Position numbers and translations under genes: made by a program
The notes under the pieces: generated by a model
Databases searched by the model: none
What the model was told of the DNA's origin: nothing
The model's input: only the letters and a program-made list of their open reading frames with translations
Assembly (NCBI GenBank): GCA_013314795.1
Contig: JABUEZ010000136.1
Span: 1 to 6,046, forward strand
Direction: 5' to 3'
DNA from: Candidatus Profundicultor aquiphilus
GTDB lineage: Bacteria > Atribacterota > Atribacteria > Atribacterales > Caldatribacteriaceae
Length of the DNA: 6,046 nucleotides
Part shown: in pieces, positions 5,818-6,046 of the stretch
How the letters are laid out: each line of letters starts with the position of its first letter
Numbering within the stretch: position 1 is the first letter of the stretch

Positions 5818-6046
5818 TCAAATCTTCTCAGTATTTGGCACAAGTTCAAAATCAATCATTTTCCACCCCGAGAGTTCAATTTTATGCATTACTTTTGGGG
5901 AATATTCAAACCATCGTACCAGATACGATGCTTTCATGTGTTCAAATTTCCAGACCTTAAAGTCATACCAGTTCTCGTAGAACATTATCTTCCGTGGGTT
6001 TCGGGCCATGGTGTTCATATCTAAGTTGACGTGCATATCATACTCG
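5818..6046 (-). CDS. Antibiotic biosynthesis monooxygenase (ABM/YgiN-like) domain protein, C-terminal part
   Basis: Seventy-five codons are visible up to the TGA stop; the frame stays open to the window edge, so the start lies outside. The pattern fits the second half of the ABM dimeric alpha-beta barrel: EYDMHVNLD (visible residues 1-9), then RKIMFYENWYD (about 18-28, the strand with the conserved Tyr-Glu-x-Trp), then a helix with His (KFEHMKASYLVRWF), and a final strand near KIELSGW. Family members are about 95-105 residues, so roughly 30-40 residues should be missing. Members include quinol monooxygenases, rhamnose-mutarotase-like folds and the AI-2 enzyme LsrG; I cannot choose among them. 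It has the same orientation as the operon but is separated by about 380 bases, a stem-loop and the operon promoter. The region looks more AT-rich than the transporter genes. Confidence 0.62.
   Translation of the reverse strand, partial: EYDMHVNLDMNTMARNPRKIMFYENWYDFKVWKFEHMKASYLVRWFEYSPKVMHKIELSGWKMIDFELVPNTEKI
5912..5930. repeat. Perfect 7-5-7 inverted repeat inside the ABM gene
   Basis: CATCGTA-CCAGA-TACGATG is a perfect inverted repeat within the coding sequence. It has the same arm and spacer geometry as the operator but different arms. It may be coincidental coding sequence. Confidence 0.35.

Noticed and set aside
5744..5980. 78-codon plus-strand open frame
   Set aside because: It is antisense to the ABM gene and starts inside the 5737-5788 stem-loop; it has no ribosome site and no recognisable motif.
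1..6046. Mobile element, CRISPR array or tRNA/rRNA gene
   Set aside because: I found no transposase or integrase gene, no regularly spaced repeats, and no tRNA-like cloverleaf or rRNA segment.

Overview
The window holds most of one minus-strand operon for a periplasmic-binding-protein-dependent carbohydrate importer of the ribose/xylose/galactose type (CUT2-like). All clear genes lie on the minus strand, so the operon reads from high to low coordinates. The organism is a bacterium with strong AGGAGG-type Shine-Dalgarno sites and a cleaved, non-lipoprotein signal peptide on the binding protein. The latter suggests a diderm cell with a periplasm. Thermotogota- or Atribacterota-like lineages, rich in such sugar transporters, are possible, but that is a guess; nothing in the window fixes the phylum.

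Layout in transcription order. (1) 6046-5818: the last 75 codons of a small antibiotic-biosynthesis-monooxygenase (ABM/YgiN-like) dimeric barrel protein, cut by the window edge. (2) 5817-5435: non-coding, with two stem-loops (5737-5788 and 5593-5614) whose pairing is better in minus-strand RNA. (3) 5434-5399: a good sigma-70-type promoter (TTGACA, 17 bp, TATTCT). Two 19-bp inverted repeats exactly 21 bp apart lie on the start point and just downstream, which is a classic repressor-operator arrangement. (4) About 250 nt of leader, containing an 18-bp imperfect palindrome, a small hairpin and an unusually long Shine-Dalgarno match with no start codon at normal distance. (5) 5149-3740: the substrate-binding protein, unusually long because of a C-terminal extension. 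(6) 3694-3721: a strong stem-loop between cistrons. (7) 3645-2113: a two-domain ABC ATPase with atypical nucleotide-binding motifs. (8) 2116-1145 and 1125-169: two different permeases; the first overlaps the ATPase by ATGA. (9) 127-1: the start of a short-chain dehydrogenase/reductase gene, which runs out of the window.

How it works together: the binding protein captures a sugar, polyol or related small polar ligand in the periplasm. The two permeases, probably a heterodimer, form the channel, and the fused ATPase powers import. The SDR probably begins catabolism by oxidising or reducing the imported compound. The substrate cannot be read from sequence. The points most worth following are the tandem operator, the ATPase motif changes (intact Walker A but inverted Walker B acid pair in the second domain, degenerate signature in the first), and the binding-protein extension.
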